Source of the DNA: Blautia sp.
GTDB lineage: Bacteria; Bacillota; Clostridia; Lachnospirales; Lachnospiraceae
Reading direction: 5' to 3'
Assembly (NCBI GenBank): GCA_030841965.1
Contig: JAUUSJ010000042.1
Location: 1-28,938, forward strand
Length of the DNA: 28,938 nt
In this document: positions 5,092 to 12,812 of the stretch, in pieces
How the letters are laid out: each line of letters begins with the position of its first letter
Position numbering within the stretch: position 1 is the first letter of the stretch
Notes under the pieces: generated by a model
The model's database searches: none
Told to the model about the DNA's origin: nothing
Seen by the model: the letters and a program-made list of their open reading frames with translations, nothing else
Translations under genes and position numbers: made by a program

Positions 5092-6916
5092 ACCAGATTA
5101 TATACAGAAAAGTTTGCAGACTTTCTTAAAACCACCAGAAAAAATTAAAGTTTCTGAGTGGGCTGAGAAATATAGAGTCTTAGATAAAAAGTCATCTGCT
5201 CTTGCTGGTAAATGGAATAACGAGATTACTCCGTATTTGGTAGGAATTATGGACGAAGCAAATAATTTTAATACATCTGAAATTGTGTTTTGTAAACCTA
5301 CGCAGGTAGGAGGAACGGAGGCAATTAATAATATTTTAGGATATTTTATTCATTTAGACCCTTCCCCTGCTATGCTAGTTTATCCCTCGGATACTTTGGC
5401 AGAATCCATCAGTAAAAACCGATTAGAACCAATGTTTCTTTCGTCACCAGTCTTGAAGAAACGATATAAAAAATACCAATCAGATAAGTTGGAGATGCAG
5501 TTTGATGGAATGTATCTAAGTTTGACAGGCGCAAACTCACCTTCTCAGTTAGCGTCTAAACCAATCCGCCTCTTATTACTTGATGAAGTAGATAAGATGC
5601 CAATGGCTACCAGAAGAGAAGCAGAGCCGATTTCTCTTGCAAGAGAAAGGACAAAGACATTCTTAAACAGTCTTATTGTAATGACTAGTACACCGACGAA
5701 AGCGGATGGTCATATATGGAAAAATTTAAAATCTTGTGATGTGGAAAAACATTTCTTTGTTCCATGTCCTCACTGTGGCGAGTATATTGAACTTCTGTTT
5801 TCGCAAATCAAATGGAGTGAGAAAGAAGTAGGAAAATCTGAGATAGATAGAGCAGAGACAGCGGTATATGTATGTCAAGAATGTGGCGGTGTCATTGATG
5901 AGCGCTATAAAACAGGAATGATTCGTCATGGAGAGTGGAGAATTGTAGAGGAGAGAAGTGAAAATCATCGCAAGATTGGATTTTGGATTAATACGTTATA
6001 TAGTCCTTTTGTATCGTTTGTGGATGTTGCCAAAGAGTTTATGGCATCAAAAGACGACCCTGATAAAATGCAAAACTTTGTCAATAGCTGGTTAGCTGAG
6101 CCATGGGAGGAAGAAAAACTTCGGACAGATGCACAGGTTATTAAGAGGAGGCAGACAAAAATCCCAGAATTTACAGTTCCGAGCTGGGCGAAGTTATTGA
6201 CCGCAGGTGTTGATGTGCAGGAAAATAAGTTTTATTGGACGATAAGAGCGTGGGGAAAGCATATGACAAGTCAAAATATTTGTCATGGATTGGCGTATTC
6301 TTATGACGAAGTAGAAGATATTATGAATCTGGATTATCCATATGAAGATGGCAATAAGAAAATGGTAGATTTATGTGTGATGGATAGCGGATTTGATACA
6401 AGTAATGTTTATAATTTCTGCATCCGCAATTCTGAATGGTGTGTGGCAGGAAAAGGCTCAAGCCATCCTCTTAGAAGCTACTATAATCTTAGCAAAGTAA
6501 ATAAAGATAACAATTTATTTGGAATCAATATTCTTATCATTGACACGGATAAGTATAAGGATGATATATCGAGACGTATGAGGCGAGAAAACGGCAGAGG
6601 CTCTTGGATGGTTCATGCGGATGTTGATGCTGATTATTGTGAACAGGTGACATCAGAACATAAGGTTGTAGTGAGACGTGGAAGTTCAAGGGTGGAAAAA
6701 TGGAAACCAAAGAAAATTCGTATTGACAATCATTACCTAGATACAGAAGTTTATGCGGCATGTGCAGCTGATTTCCTAGGTGTGCGCCGACTTTTCCTTG
6801 AAGAGGAAGAATCTTCCACAAGAAGGAAAATAGAACAGGCAGAAGATATTAGACCAAGCAGGATAGAAGAAGATGATTTTGAGTTAGGAGGGTTTGGTGA
6901 TGATTGGTTTAAGTAA
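5081..6916 (+). CDS. Phage terminase large subunit, GpA family
   Basis: The 611-residue packaging ATPase and nuclease belongs to the lambda gpA family (PF05876-type). Visible motifs in order are a Walker A-like KPTQVGGT (72-79), Walker B LLLLDEVD (164-171), motif III TSTPT (202-206) and a zinc finger from C229/C232 and C265/C268. The C-terminal nuclease domain has Asp378 (in AGVDVQ) and Asp435 (in VMDSG). The two ATGs at 5081 and 5084 overlap the end of TerS, implying translational coupling. Length and motif order match functional family members and nothing appears broken. GpA-type terminases cut at cos sites, so virion DNA with cohesive ends is expected. Confidence 0.96.
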   Translation: MMDRPDYIQKSLQTFLKPPEKIKVSEWAEKYRVLDKKSSALAGKWNNEITPYLVGIMDEANNFNTSEIVFCKPTQVGGTEAINNILGYFIHLDPSPAMLVYPSDTLAESISKNRLEPMFLSSPVLKKRYKKYQSDKLEMQFDGMYLSLTGANSPSQLASKPIRLLLLDEVDKMPMATRREAEPISLARERTKTFLNSLIVMTSTPTKADGHIWKNLKSCDVEKHFFVPCPHCGEYIELLFSQIKWSEKEVGKSEIDRAETAVYVCQECGGVIDERYKTGMIRHGEWRIVEERSENHRKIGFWINTLYSPFVSFVDVAKEFMASKDDPDKMQNFVNSWLAEPWEEEKLRTDAQVIKRRQTKIPEFTVPSWAKLLTAGVDVQENKFYWTIRAWGKHMTSQNICHGLAYSYDEVEDIMNLDYPYEDGNKKMVDLCVMDSGFDTSNVYNFCIRNSEWCVAGKGSSHPLRSYYNLSKVNKDNNLFGINILIIDTDKYKDDISRRMRRENGRGSWMVHADVDADYCEQVTSEHKVVVRRGSSRVEKWKPKKIRIDNHYLDTEVYAACAADFLGVRRLFLEEEESSTRRKIEQAEDIRPSRIEEDDFELGGFGDDWFK

Positions 6917-7154
6917 AAATACAAAGTCACAAGAAAACCAATTAGAAATAGAGGAGTTGACATCAAAACAGGTAGAAGAGGCAATTCGGGCGGTACTTTA
7001 CGGTGGACAGTCATATCAGATAGGAAGTCGCTCTTTAACCAGAGCAAATCTTTCTGAACTATATGAGTTAAGAGATAAATTAAAGGCGGAAGAGGCGCAA
7101 GAAGATTCCTCGCTACTAGATAATTGTTACCAGGCTTTTTTTGATGGGAGGTAA
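6900..7154 (+). CDS. gpW-like head-tail joining protein
   Basis: The small 84-residue protein sits between TerL and the portal, exactly where lambda places gpW. It has an N-terminal helix ('TSKQVEEAIRAVLYGG'), a beta hairpin ('QSYQIGSRSLTRANL') and a second helix ('LSELYELRDKLKAEE'). This is the helix-hairpin-helix order of gpW. ATG 6900 is preferred because AGGAGG at 6886-6891 is eight bases upstream; earlier TTG/GTG codons are too close. gpW closes the portal after packaging. The gene overlaps TerL by 17 bases. Assignment rests on size, predicted fold order and synteny. Confidence 0.75.
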   Translation: MIGLSKNTKSQENQLEIEELTSKQVEEAIRAVLYGGQSYQIGSRSLTRANLSELYELRDKLKAEEAQEDSSLLDNCYQAFFDGR

Positions 7155-7156
7155 AA

Positions 7157-8722
7157 ATGCATATATTCGATAGAGTAGTTGGTTTTTTCTCGCCAGAAAG
7201 AGCATTAAAAAATACATTAATACGAGATGAGTTGCGTTACTATGATGCAAATACAGACCGCAGAAATTCTGACTGGAGAGCACCGACAGGTGGTGCGGAG
7301 ATGGTAGATTCTTATTCAAGAGGACCACTTCGAGACAAGGCTAGGGATTTGGAACGCAATTCAGATATTGCTAATAGTGTTACCGCTGCATATATCAGGA
7401 ATACGGTTGGTTTTGGCTATAATTTGCAAGCGAAAACGCCAAATGAAAGATTAAATAGTCAAATAGAATTGTTATGGAAAATGTGGTGCAAAAAACAATA
7501 TTGTGATGTGACAGGACAGCAATCCCTCACACAGATGTTGCGAATGTTAATTCGCAGGAAAAAAGTAGATGGAGGGATTATTTTTTTAAAAATTTATAAT
7601 AAAAAGCGAACCATTCCGTTCCAGCTTCGAGCACTAGAAGTAGACCAGTTGGATGAATCACAACAAAGTCCCCACTTTAAGGGGAATACCGTTCTGGATG
7701 GGATTGAGTATGATAAGGACGGGAAAGCAGTTTATTATTATTTTAAACAATATGACATCTATGGAAATTTAAAGTTAGAAAATTTTAAAGCTCCAGCAAA
7801 GGATGTCATTTTTTTGTGGACGAAAAAGCGACCTACGCAATTAAGAGAAGTGACAGATTTTGCACCAGTCTTAACTAGAATTCGGGATATAAACGAGTAT
7901 ATAACAACAGTATCCGTAAAAGAAAGGGCAGCGGCTTGTTTATCTGTTTTCATTACCCGAAAAAATGGAACAGCTGGAAGATTGGCAGAGTTAAACAATA
8001 GAAAAAAAGAGCCAAGAGAAGAACGTTATCGGAGGAAAAAGCTGAGCCCAGGACTGATTCAAGAGCTTGACGCAGATGAGGATATCGCAGTTGTAAATCC
8101 AAGCGGGCAGGCAGCAGAAACAGATAGCTTTCTTAGGACAATGCAACTTTTGGTAAGCTCTGGAATGGGGCTTTCTTATGAAGCAGTAACAAGAGACCTA
8201 TCAAAATCAACATATTCCTCTGCGAGACAAGGAGCTGTAGAGGATGATTTTACCTACGAAGAGGATGTTGAAATAATACATGATTTTTTGGATGAAGTAT
8301 ATGAGACTTTTGTATTGATTTGTGCAAGTAAAGGCATTCTCAAAATGAATATTGATTTCTTTTCTAATATAGAAAAGAAAGAACTGTATTTGGCTCACGA
8401 GTTCATCCGCCCTCCTAAAAAATGGATTGACCCTGTAAAAGAAAGTAATGCGACTCAGACGGCTTTACAGTCTGGGCAAAAGACATTTAAAGAGATGGCG
8501 AGTGAAAACGGAAGAGACTGGAAACAGCAACTTGACGATATGAAGGAGGTTCAAGACTATGCGCAAGAATTAGGATTAGATATATCGAGCATGATTTATG
8601 GAACAAAGATAGGAGGGAAAGATGAAGTAAATGAGACAACAGATGAAACAGAGTTATCAAATGACGAGGAGTCAGGAACAGGGGATGACGAGAACGATTC
8701 CTCTGGAGGTATTGTCGAGTGA
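7157..8722 (+). CDS. Phage portal protein, lambda gpB family
   Basis: The 521-residue product has hallmarks of lambda-type portals (PF05136). These are an N-terminal 'DANTDRRNSDWRAPTGGAE' segment, the 'RDLERNSDIANSVTAAYIRNTVG' helix, a central wing with conserved 'ALEVDQLDESQ', and the 'MGLSYEAVTRDLSKSTYSSAR' region around residue 340. The last ~45 residues are very acidic and low complexity, probably disordered. Twelve copies form the channel at one capsid vertex and anchor the terminase and later gpW. The ATG follows GGGAGG by six bases. The 3' end overlaps the protease-capsid gene. Confidence 0.94.
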   Translation: MHIFDRVVGFFSPERALKNTLIRDELRYYDANTDRRNSDWRAPTGGAEMVDSYSRGPLRDKARDLERNSDIANSVTAAYIRNTVGFGYNLQAKTPNERLNSQIELLWKMWCKKQYCDVTGQQSLTQMLRMLIRRKKVDGGIIFLKIYNKKRTIPFQLRALEVDQLDESQQSPHFKGNTVLDGIEYDKDGKAVYYYFKQYDIYGNLKLENFKAPAKDVIFLWTKKRPTQLREVTDFAPVLTRIRDINEYITTVSVKERAAACLSVFITRKNGTAGRLAELNNRKKEPREERYRRKKLSPGLIQELDADEDIAVVNPSGQAAETDSFLRTMQLLVSSGMGLSYEAVTRDLSKSTYSSARQGAVEDDFTYEEDVEIIHDFLDEVYETFVLICASKGILKMNIDFFSNIEKKELYLAHEFIRPPKKWIDPVKESNATQTALQSGQKTFKEMASENGRDWKQQLDDMKEVQDYAQELGLDISSMIYGTKIGGKDEVNETTDETELSNDEESGTGDDENDSSGGIVE

Positions 8723-10709
8723 TGACAGGAGAGTAAGGCTGTCTTTTTCCTCGGAGTACCCAGTTAAGCGTTATGACTGGGTGAACGATGAGTACTATGA
8801 TGAAGTATTGGGACATAGGGAGGAGGAAGTAGACCTTTACCGATTGAGAGAATTGGGGGTTGTGCTTTTTAACCACAATACCGACAAAGTTGTCGGGAAG
8901 ATTGCGGAAGTCGGTATAGAAAATGGAAGGGGCGTCGCAACAATTGAGTTTGACGATGACCAATTTTCAAAAGATATCGAGGGAAAAGTAAAAAGCGGAA
9001 CTCTGAAAGGGGTTAGCATGGGATACCGTATTGAGAAGACGGAGCGTACACAGCATGGCAGAAGAGCAACCAAATGGTATCCGTATGAGATATCGGTCGT
9101 CAGTGTGCCAGCCGACCCGACAGTAGGAATAAATAGGAGGTTAGATGTAATGGATTTAGAAGCTTTATTAAATGAAGAAAGAGAACTAAGTGGCATTCAA
9201 AATTTAACAGAAGAGCAAAAAAGAAGATTACAAGAAGTAAGAAATAAGATTAGAGAGTGGCAGGAAGGGGAAGACAATAATAGAACATTACTAGATGGGG
9301 GAACCCATACAGTAACTGCGAGCAATCGAGAAGATGGAGCATCAAATGAAGCATCGAATGAACCAGTAGTAGGAACTGGCATAGAAGATGTACAAAGAGC
9401 AATTAGAGAAGAGAGAGAAAGAGCAAGAAATATTAGAGGTTTATGCCAGCAATTTGATATAGACCCGCAAACATTCATTGACGCAGGAAATACAATGGAT
9501 GAGGTGAGAACAGCAGTATTAGGACAACTTTCTGCGAGAACATCTACAAGAGGAGATTCCAGATTTTATAGTGGAGATTTCGAGGTAACTGACCAAAGAG
9601 AAAATATGGTTCGTGCGATGTCGGATGCTTGTCTAATGCGAGGAGGCATCACTGTAGAGAATGATAAGCAAAGAAGAGAAGCAGAACAGTTCACTGGAAT
9701 GACACTTCGAGATATGGCAATCTATTCCTTAGAAAAAGACGGAGAGTCTAATGCGAGAATGATGAATCCAGATGAAATGTTTTCTCACTTGACGAGGCAG
9801 TTTTTCAATCCAGAGGCGTCTTTCCCATCCATCTTAGATAAGACGGTAAAGAAAGCGTATGTTGCTGGATATCAGGAATACGATAATAGCTATGAGGCGT
9901 TTTGTAGCTTTGGTTCTTTACCAAACTTTAAGGCTACAGATAGTATGTATGTACAAGGCTCTTTTGATTTATTTGAGGAAGTGCCAGAGGGTGGCGAATT
10001 AAAGCATGGTACAACAGAGGACTTTAAACGTCCAACGAGACAGTTAAAGACATTTGGTCGTCAGTTCACTTTGAGTAGGAAAGCCTTTATCGATGATGAT
10101 ATCGGTCTTGTGACCTCTATGCCAAAACGTTGGGCGAAGGCGAAAGAGAGAACAGTGGAACAGCAAGTTTTCTATACATTGTTATCTAATCCTGTGATTT
10201 ACGATGGAAATCCTCTGTTTTGCAAAGAACATAATAATATCATGAAAACGGCAGCAACAATTAGTGGAAATTCCGTGAAGGGAATGATTATTAAAATCGG
10301 AGATGCGGTGGATGATGAAGGAAGACCAATTGTTGTGAAACCAAGTGGTATGATTGTTCCTTTGGGATGTGCCTTTGATTTTCAGACGATTTTCCTCTCT
10401 CAGACAATTAACACACCAGAGAATACACAGGCTGCAAATCCGCTCTATAATTATCCGCTTAAAATCGTTGAGACACCTTATATTAATTATGCAGGCGGGA
10501 AAACAGACCCTTATTTTATGTATTCTAAGGATGTACCTGGAATCCATATCGACTATCTAAATGGACAAAAAATGGCAACGGTTAGAAAGAGTGAGAAAGC
10601 AGGTCAATTGGGCTTTATCTGGGATATTTATTGTGATTGGGGCATTACAGTTCTCGATTATCGTGGATTAGTTAAGAACGATGGTGTCAAAGTAAGCTTG
10701 GATTTATAA
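8685..10709 (+). CDS. Prohead protease-scaffold-major capsid fusion protein
   Basis: One 674-residue frame (from ATG 8685) joins three head functions. Residues ~1-155 are an HK97-type prohead protease, with His64 in 'FNHNTDK', 'GVSMGYR', and Ser137 in 'EISVVSVPADP'. Residues ~156-290 are charged and helical, like a scaffold/delta region. The rest is a major capsid domain, with 'RQLKTFGRQFTLSRKAFIDDD'-type sequence resembling gpT-like capsid proteins. In-frame ATGs also exist at 8631 and 8661. 8685 is chosen because family members start close to 'TRTIPLEV', though its ribosome binding site is weak. The gene overlaps the portal. No separate capsid gene is present, so this is the sole capsid source; see the internal start at 9150. 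Confidence 0.9.
   Translation: MTRTIPLEVLSSDDRRVRLSFSSEYPVKRYDWVNDEYYDEVLGHREEEVDLYRLRELGVVLFNHNTDKVVGKIAEVGIENGRGVATIEFDDDQFSKDIEGKVKSGTLKGVSMGYRIEKTERTQHGRRATKWYPYEISVVSVPADPTVGINRRLDVMDLEALLNEERELSGIQNLTEEQKRRLQEVRNKIREWQEGEDNNRTLLDGGTHTVTASNREDGASNEASNEPVVGTGIEDVQRAIREERERARNIRGLCQQFDIDPQTFIDAGNTMDEVRTAVLGQLSARTSTRGDSRFYSGDFEVTDQRENMVRAMSDACLMRGGITVENDKQRREAEQFTGMTLRDMAIYSLEKDGESNARMMNPDEMFSHLTRQFFNPEASFPSILDKTVKKAYVAGYQEYDNSYEAFCSFGSLPNFKATDSMYVQGSFDLFEEVPEGGELKHGTTEDFKRPTRQLKTFGRQFTLSRKAFIDDDIGLVTSMPKRWAKAKERTVEQQVFYTLLSNPVIYDGNPLFCKEHNNIMKTAATISGNSVKGMIIKIGDAVDDEGRPIVVKPSGMIVPLGCAFDFQTIFLSQTINTPENTQAANPLYNYPLKIVETPYINYAGGKTDPYFMYSKDVPGIHIDYLNGQKMATVRKSEKAGQLGFIWDIYCDWGITVLDYRGLVKNDGVKVSLDL
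9150..10709 (+). CDS. Internal in-frame start: scaffold-major capsid product without protease
   Basis: AGGAGG at 9135-9140 lies nine bases before ATG 9150, which is in frame with the protease-capsid fusion. Translation from here gives a 519-residue product beginning MDLEALLNEE, containing the scaffold-like region and the whole capsid domain but no protease. The signal falls exactly at the domain boundary, just after the protease core ends. It would let the phage make many capsid subunits and few proteases from one gene. It is analogous to lambda C/Nu3, where the scaffold starts inside the protease gene. The signal is seen directly; its use is inferred. Confidence 0.6.
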   Translation: MDLEALLNEERELSGIQNLTEEQKRRLQEVRNKIREWQEGEDNNRTLLDGGTHTVTASNREDGASNEASNEPVVGTGIEDVQRAIREERERARNIRGLCQQFDIDPQTFIDAGNTMDEVRTAVLGQLSARTSTRGDSRFYSGDFEVTDQRENMVRAMSDACLMRGGITVENDKQRREAEQFTGMTLRDMAIYSLEKDGESNARMMNPDEMFSHLTRQFFNPEASFPSILDKTVKKAYVAGYQEYDNSYEAFCSFGSLPNFKATDSMYVQGSFDLFEEVPEGGELKHGTTEDFKRPTRQLKTFGRQFTLSRKAFIDDDIGLVTSMPKRWAKAKERTVEQQVFYTLLSNPVIYDGNPLFCKEHNNIMKTAATISGNSVKGMIIKIGDAVDDEGRPIVVKPSGMIVPLGCAFDFQTIFLSQTINTPENTQAANPLYNYPLKIVETPYINYAGGKTDPYFMYSKDVPGIHIDYLNGQKMATVRKSEKAGQLGFIWDIYCDWGITVLDYRGLVKNDGVKVSLDL

Positions 10710-10720
10710 GGAGGTAAAAG

Positions 10721-11116
10721 ATGACTGGAAAATATATACAAAGAGGAGAAAGTATTGATTTTGTAAATAATACAGGAGCAACAATTCTTCCAGGAGAAGT
10801 AGTAGCTTATGGCTCCAGATTTTATGTGGCAGGCTGTCAGATGAAGGATGGAGAACTTGGTACTTTACATACTTTTGGAGTGTTTAAGTTTCCTTGCGCT
10901 GAGGCTGGAACCTTTGGTCCAGGCGATGCTGTGTCTTATACGGCTGGTGATGATGGTGTCAAGTTAATACCAATGCCCGAAGAGGGAGAAGCTACAGTAA
11001 GTGAGGCAGCAGAAACGATTGCGTCAGATACAGCAACGACCTTGTTTGGAATTTGTGTAGAAGCAGCAGAAAAAACAGTTGTGGTTGGAGAATATATCTC
11101 TGTAATGTTGGCATAA
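10721..11116 (+). CDS. DUF2190-family capsid decoration-like protein
   Basis: The 131-residue product begins with a beta-rich stretch ('GESIDFVNNTGATILPGEVVAYGSRFYVAG'-type) typical of DUF2190 proteins. It contains 'GTFGPGDAVSYTAGDDG' and closes with repeated short strands. DUF2190 members lie next to capsid genes and are regarded as head decoration or capsid-stabilising proteins. This matches the place of lambda gpD in the gene order. AAGGAGG at 10709-10715 is well spaced. A ~20-residue Ala/Thr/Glu-rich insert (about 88-107) looks flexible. Family call good; decoration role inferred. Confidence 0.8.
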   Translation: MTGKYIQRGESIDFVNNTGATILPGEVVAYGSRFYVAGCQMKDGELGTLHTFGVFKFPCAEAGTFGPGDAVSYTAGDDGVKLIPMPEEGEATVSEAAETIASDTATTLFGICVEAAEKTVVVGEYISVMLA

Positions 11117-11126
11117 GTTGGCATAA
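11107..11126. repeat. Perfect 10-bp tandem duplication at a gene junction
   Basis: GTTGGCATAA occurs twice in direct succession. The first copy contains the stop codon of the DUF2190 gene, and the last base of the second copy starts the next ATG. The duplication leaves the next gene without a recognisable ribosome binding site. Confidence 0.9.
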
Positions 11127-11512
11127 TGAGTAAATTCAAGGAACAATTAGAAAAAGATAATACGCAAGTTTTTATCAATATAGAAGAAATGGCGGATTAT
11201 CATAAAATAAATGGAGAAGATAAAAAATGCATCTTGGATGAAGTCCAAAGAAATAAAACAGGAGCTGGGAAATCGTCAAGAGATACAAGACAAAAAGCAT
11301 ATCAGACGATGACTCATCTCCTTTTTATTACTCTGCAAGAGCTTGGTTTTCTTCCAGAAGTGAGGAGAAGTATAGAAATTGATGGAAGTAGTTATGAGAT
11401 AACCGAGGTGGAAATTTGGAACAATATGGCTGAGATAACTTTAGTGCGAAGAGGTTCCTATGGAAATAGGCATGGTTATCATTACGGAAGGGAGAGTGTA
11501 GATGGCGACTAA
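11126..11512 (+). CDS. Putative head-tail connector protein (FII-like position)
   Basis: The 128-residue protein has a helical N-terminal half and a C-terminal beta-rich part ('SIEIDGSSYEITEVEIWNNMAEITLVRRG'). It lies between the capsid/decoration genes and the gpZ-like gene, the position of lambda FI/FII. I do not recognise the family with certainty. Position and the terminal beta fold suggest a head-tail joining or neck protein. No Shine-Dalgarno sequence is visible before ATG 11126. Translation probably depends on ribosomes finishing the DUF2190 gene nine bases upstream. The 3' end overlaps the next gene by 11 bases. Confidence 0.6.
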   Translation: MSKFKEQLEKDNTQVFINIEEMADYHKINGEDKKCILDEVQRNKTGAGKSSRDTRQKAYQTMTHLLFITLQELGFLPEVRRSIEIDGSSYEITEVEIWNNMAEITLVRRGSYGNRHGYHYGRESVDGD

Positions 11513-12101
11513 TAGGGGTTCCCTTGTAGAATTTGAAATACAAGGGGCAGAAGAAATACAGAAAAAACTAGATTCCGTACATAAAAGGCTTCCTCTTACT
11601 CTGCGCACTGTTTTAAACAATGCGGCGAAAGACGCAAAAAAAGATTTTGATAGAGCTTATAAGAAGGAATATGATTTAAAAGAAGGCTCTAAAAGTGCAA
11701 CATTAGATAGCAGCATTGTAAAGGCTACATCTAAAAAGTTAAGTGCAGGCATAAAAGCGAGAGGAGCTTTTGTATCTCTATCAGAATTTGAAAATATTCC
11801 AAATACGGAGAAAGATGCAGCTAAAGGGCATGTATATAAATCTACACAAAAAGTATCGCTTGAGCTTAAAAAAGAAGGCTTAAAGGCTTGGGTTCTTAAG
11901 AGAAATGGTAAGGATATTATTTTGCAACGTTATCCTAAAGGGCAACGAGGAAAAAAAGGAGGAAAATTCTATTGGTTTCCGACTGGATATTTGCCTTATA
12001 TGTATTTCAAGAAAGAAACAGTGTCAGAGGAATCAAGCAAAATTATTGATTATTTAGATAAATATGCGAGAAAGCAGATGAGAAAGGCGTTGGGAGGATA
12101 A
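11502..12101 (+). CDS. Minor tail protein gpZ-like
   Basis: The 199-residue, very basic protein opens with 'VEFEIQGAEEIQKKLDSVHKRLPLTLRTVLNNAAKDAKK'. This is the amphipathic helical start seen in lambda gpZ/HK97 gp10-type tail-completion proteins. A beta-rich core and a Lys/Arg-rich C-terminal tail ('YARKQMRKALGG') follow. It sits after the connector-like gene and before the sheath, where lambda has Z. gpZ is needed at the head-tail junction for DNA positioning and tail joining. The start overlaps the previous gene, with AAGGGAG upstream. Confidence 0.72.
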   Translation: MATNRGSLVEFEIQGAEEIQKKLDSVHKRLPLTLRTVLNNAAKDAKKDFDRAYKKEYDLKEGSKSATLDSSIVKATSKKLSAGIKARGAFVSLSEFENIPNTEKDAAKGHVYKSTQKVSLELKKEGLKAWVLKRNGKDIILQRYPKGQRGKKGGKFYWFPTGYLPYMYFKKETVSEESSKIIDYLDKYARKQMRKALGG

Positions 12102-12565
12102 TGCTACAAACGGAAAAGATAGAACGATTGATGAAAAAGCGTATTTTAGCTCTTTTTCACAATCGTTTTCTGTGTGATGAGAATACGAAAGAAGAAAAAG
12201 AGCTAAAAGTGTATCTCGAAGAACTTCCCGAAGTGAGAAGCGAGGAAGAAGAGAATGCTCTATATCCTTATGTCTTAATACAATGTCAGGGTGGAGAGAA
12301 GTCTACTTGGAATAGTAAAGAGAAACTTGTCTTTTATATGTTGATAGGAATACAAGTGTTCGACTATAACGGTAGAATCAGAGTGATAAATGCAATCGAC
12401 ATGATTACGAATGAGTTTTATCGTATGCGCTCTGTCGGGGATGCGATACTAGAGATGCCAGTAAAGACAGTGATAGATAGTGAAGCAGAATTTCCTTATT
12501 ATTTTGGAGGAATTGAGATGAATTTTGCAGTCGAAACACCACAGGAGGAGGGATATTATCTATGA
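12101..12565 (+). CDS. Putative tail terminator/completion protein
   Basis: The 154-residue product has an N-terminal helix with basic residues, a mid-protein beta segment ('ALYPYVLIQCQGGEK') and alternating beta and helical segments to the end. Its size, mixed alpha/beta pattern and place (after gpZ, before sheath) match tail-terminator proteins that cap the tail tube. The sequence itself is not diagnostic. The ATG overlaps the gpZ stop codon (TAATG) and follows GGGAGG. The stop overlaps the next start (TATGATG). Confidence 0.55.
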   Translation: MLQTEKIERLMKKRILALFHNRFLCDENTKEEKELKVYLEELPEVRSEEEENALYPYVLIQCQGGEKSTWNSKEKLVFYMLIGIQVFDYNGRIRVINAIDMITNEFYRMRSVGDAILEMPVKTVIDSEAEFPYYFGGIEMNFAVETPQEEGYYL

Positions 12566-12810
12566 TGGAGATAGAAAGGAATCAGGTATATGTCTATCTT
12601 GGAAAAACAATCGGAACAGTGCATCAATACGACCGATTTAAAAATGGGATACCAAATGATTTGAGAAAAATGATGCAAGTAGAACCGCTTTTAGAAAAAT
12701 TGGTTGTTAAAGCAGAACGATTTGTACAGGCAAAACAAGATATTGAGACAGATGGAACTGTATTGAACAATATTTATAAACAGATTGATAAGAAGTTAGG
12801 AGGTGAGTAA
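12562..12810 (+). CDS. Small hypothetical tail-region protein
   Basis: This 82-residue protein lies between the terminator-like gene and the sheath. The N-terminal third is beta-like ('RNQVYVYLGKTIGTVHQYDRF') and the rest helical. No known motif is recognised. Two adjacent ATGs (12562, 12565) overlap the upstream stop, and GGAGGAGGG precedes them, so translation is well supported. A small neck or sheath-initiating role would fit the context but is a guess. Confidence 0.6.
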   Translation: MMEIERNQVYVYLGKTIGTVHQYDRFKNGIPNDLRKMMQVEPLLEKLVVKAERFVQAKQDIETDGTVLNNIYKQIDKKLGGE

Positions 12811-12812
12811 GA

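Noticed and set aside
8487..8963. Minus-strand 158-codon ORF over the portal/protease junction
   Set aside because: No ribosome binding site or known family; it opposes two well-supported genes.
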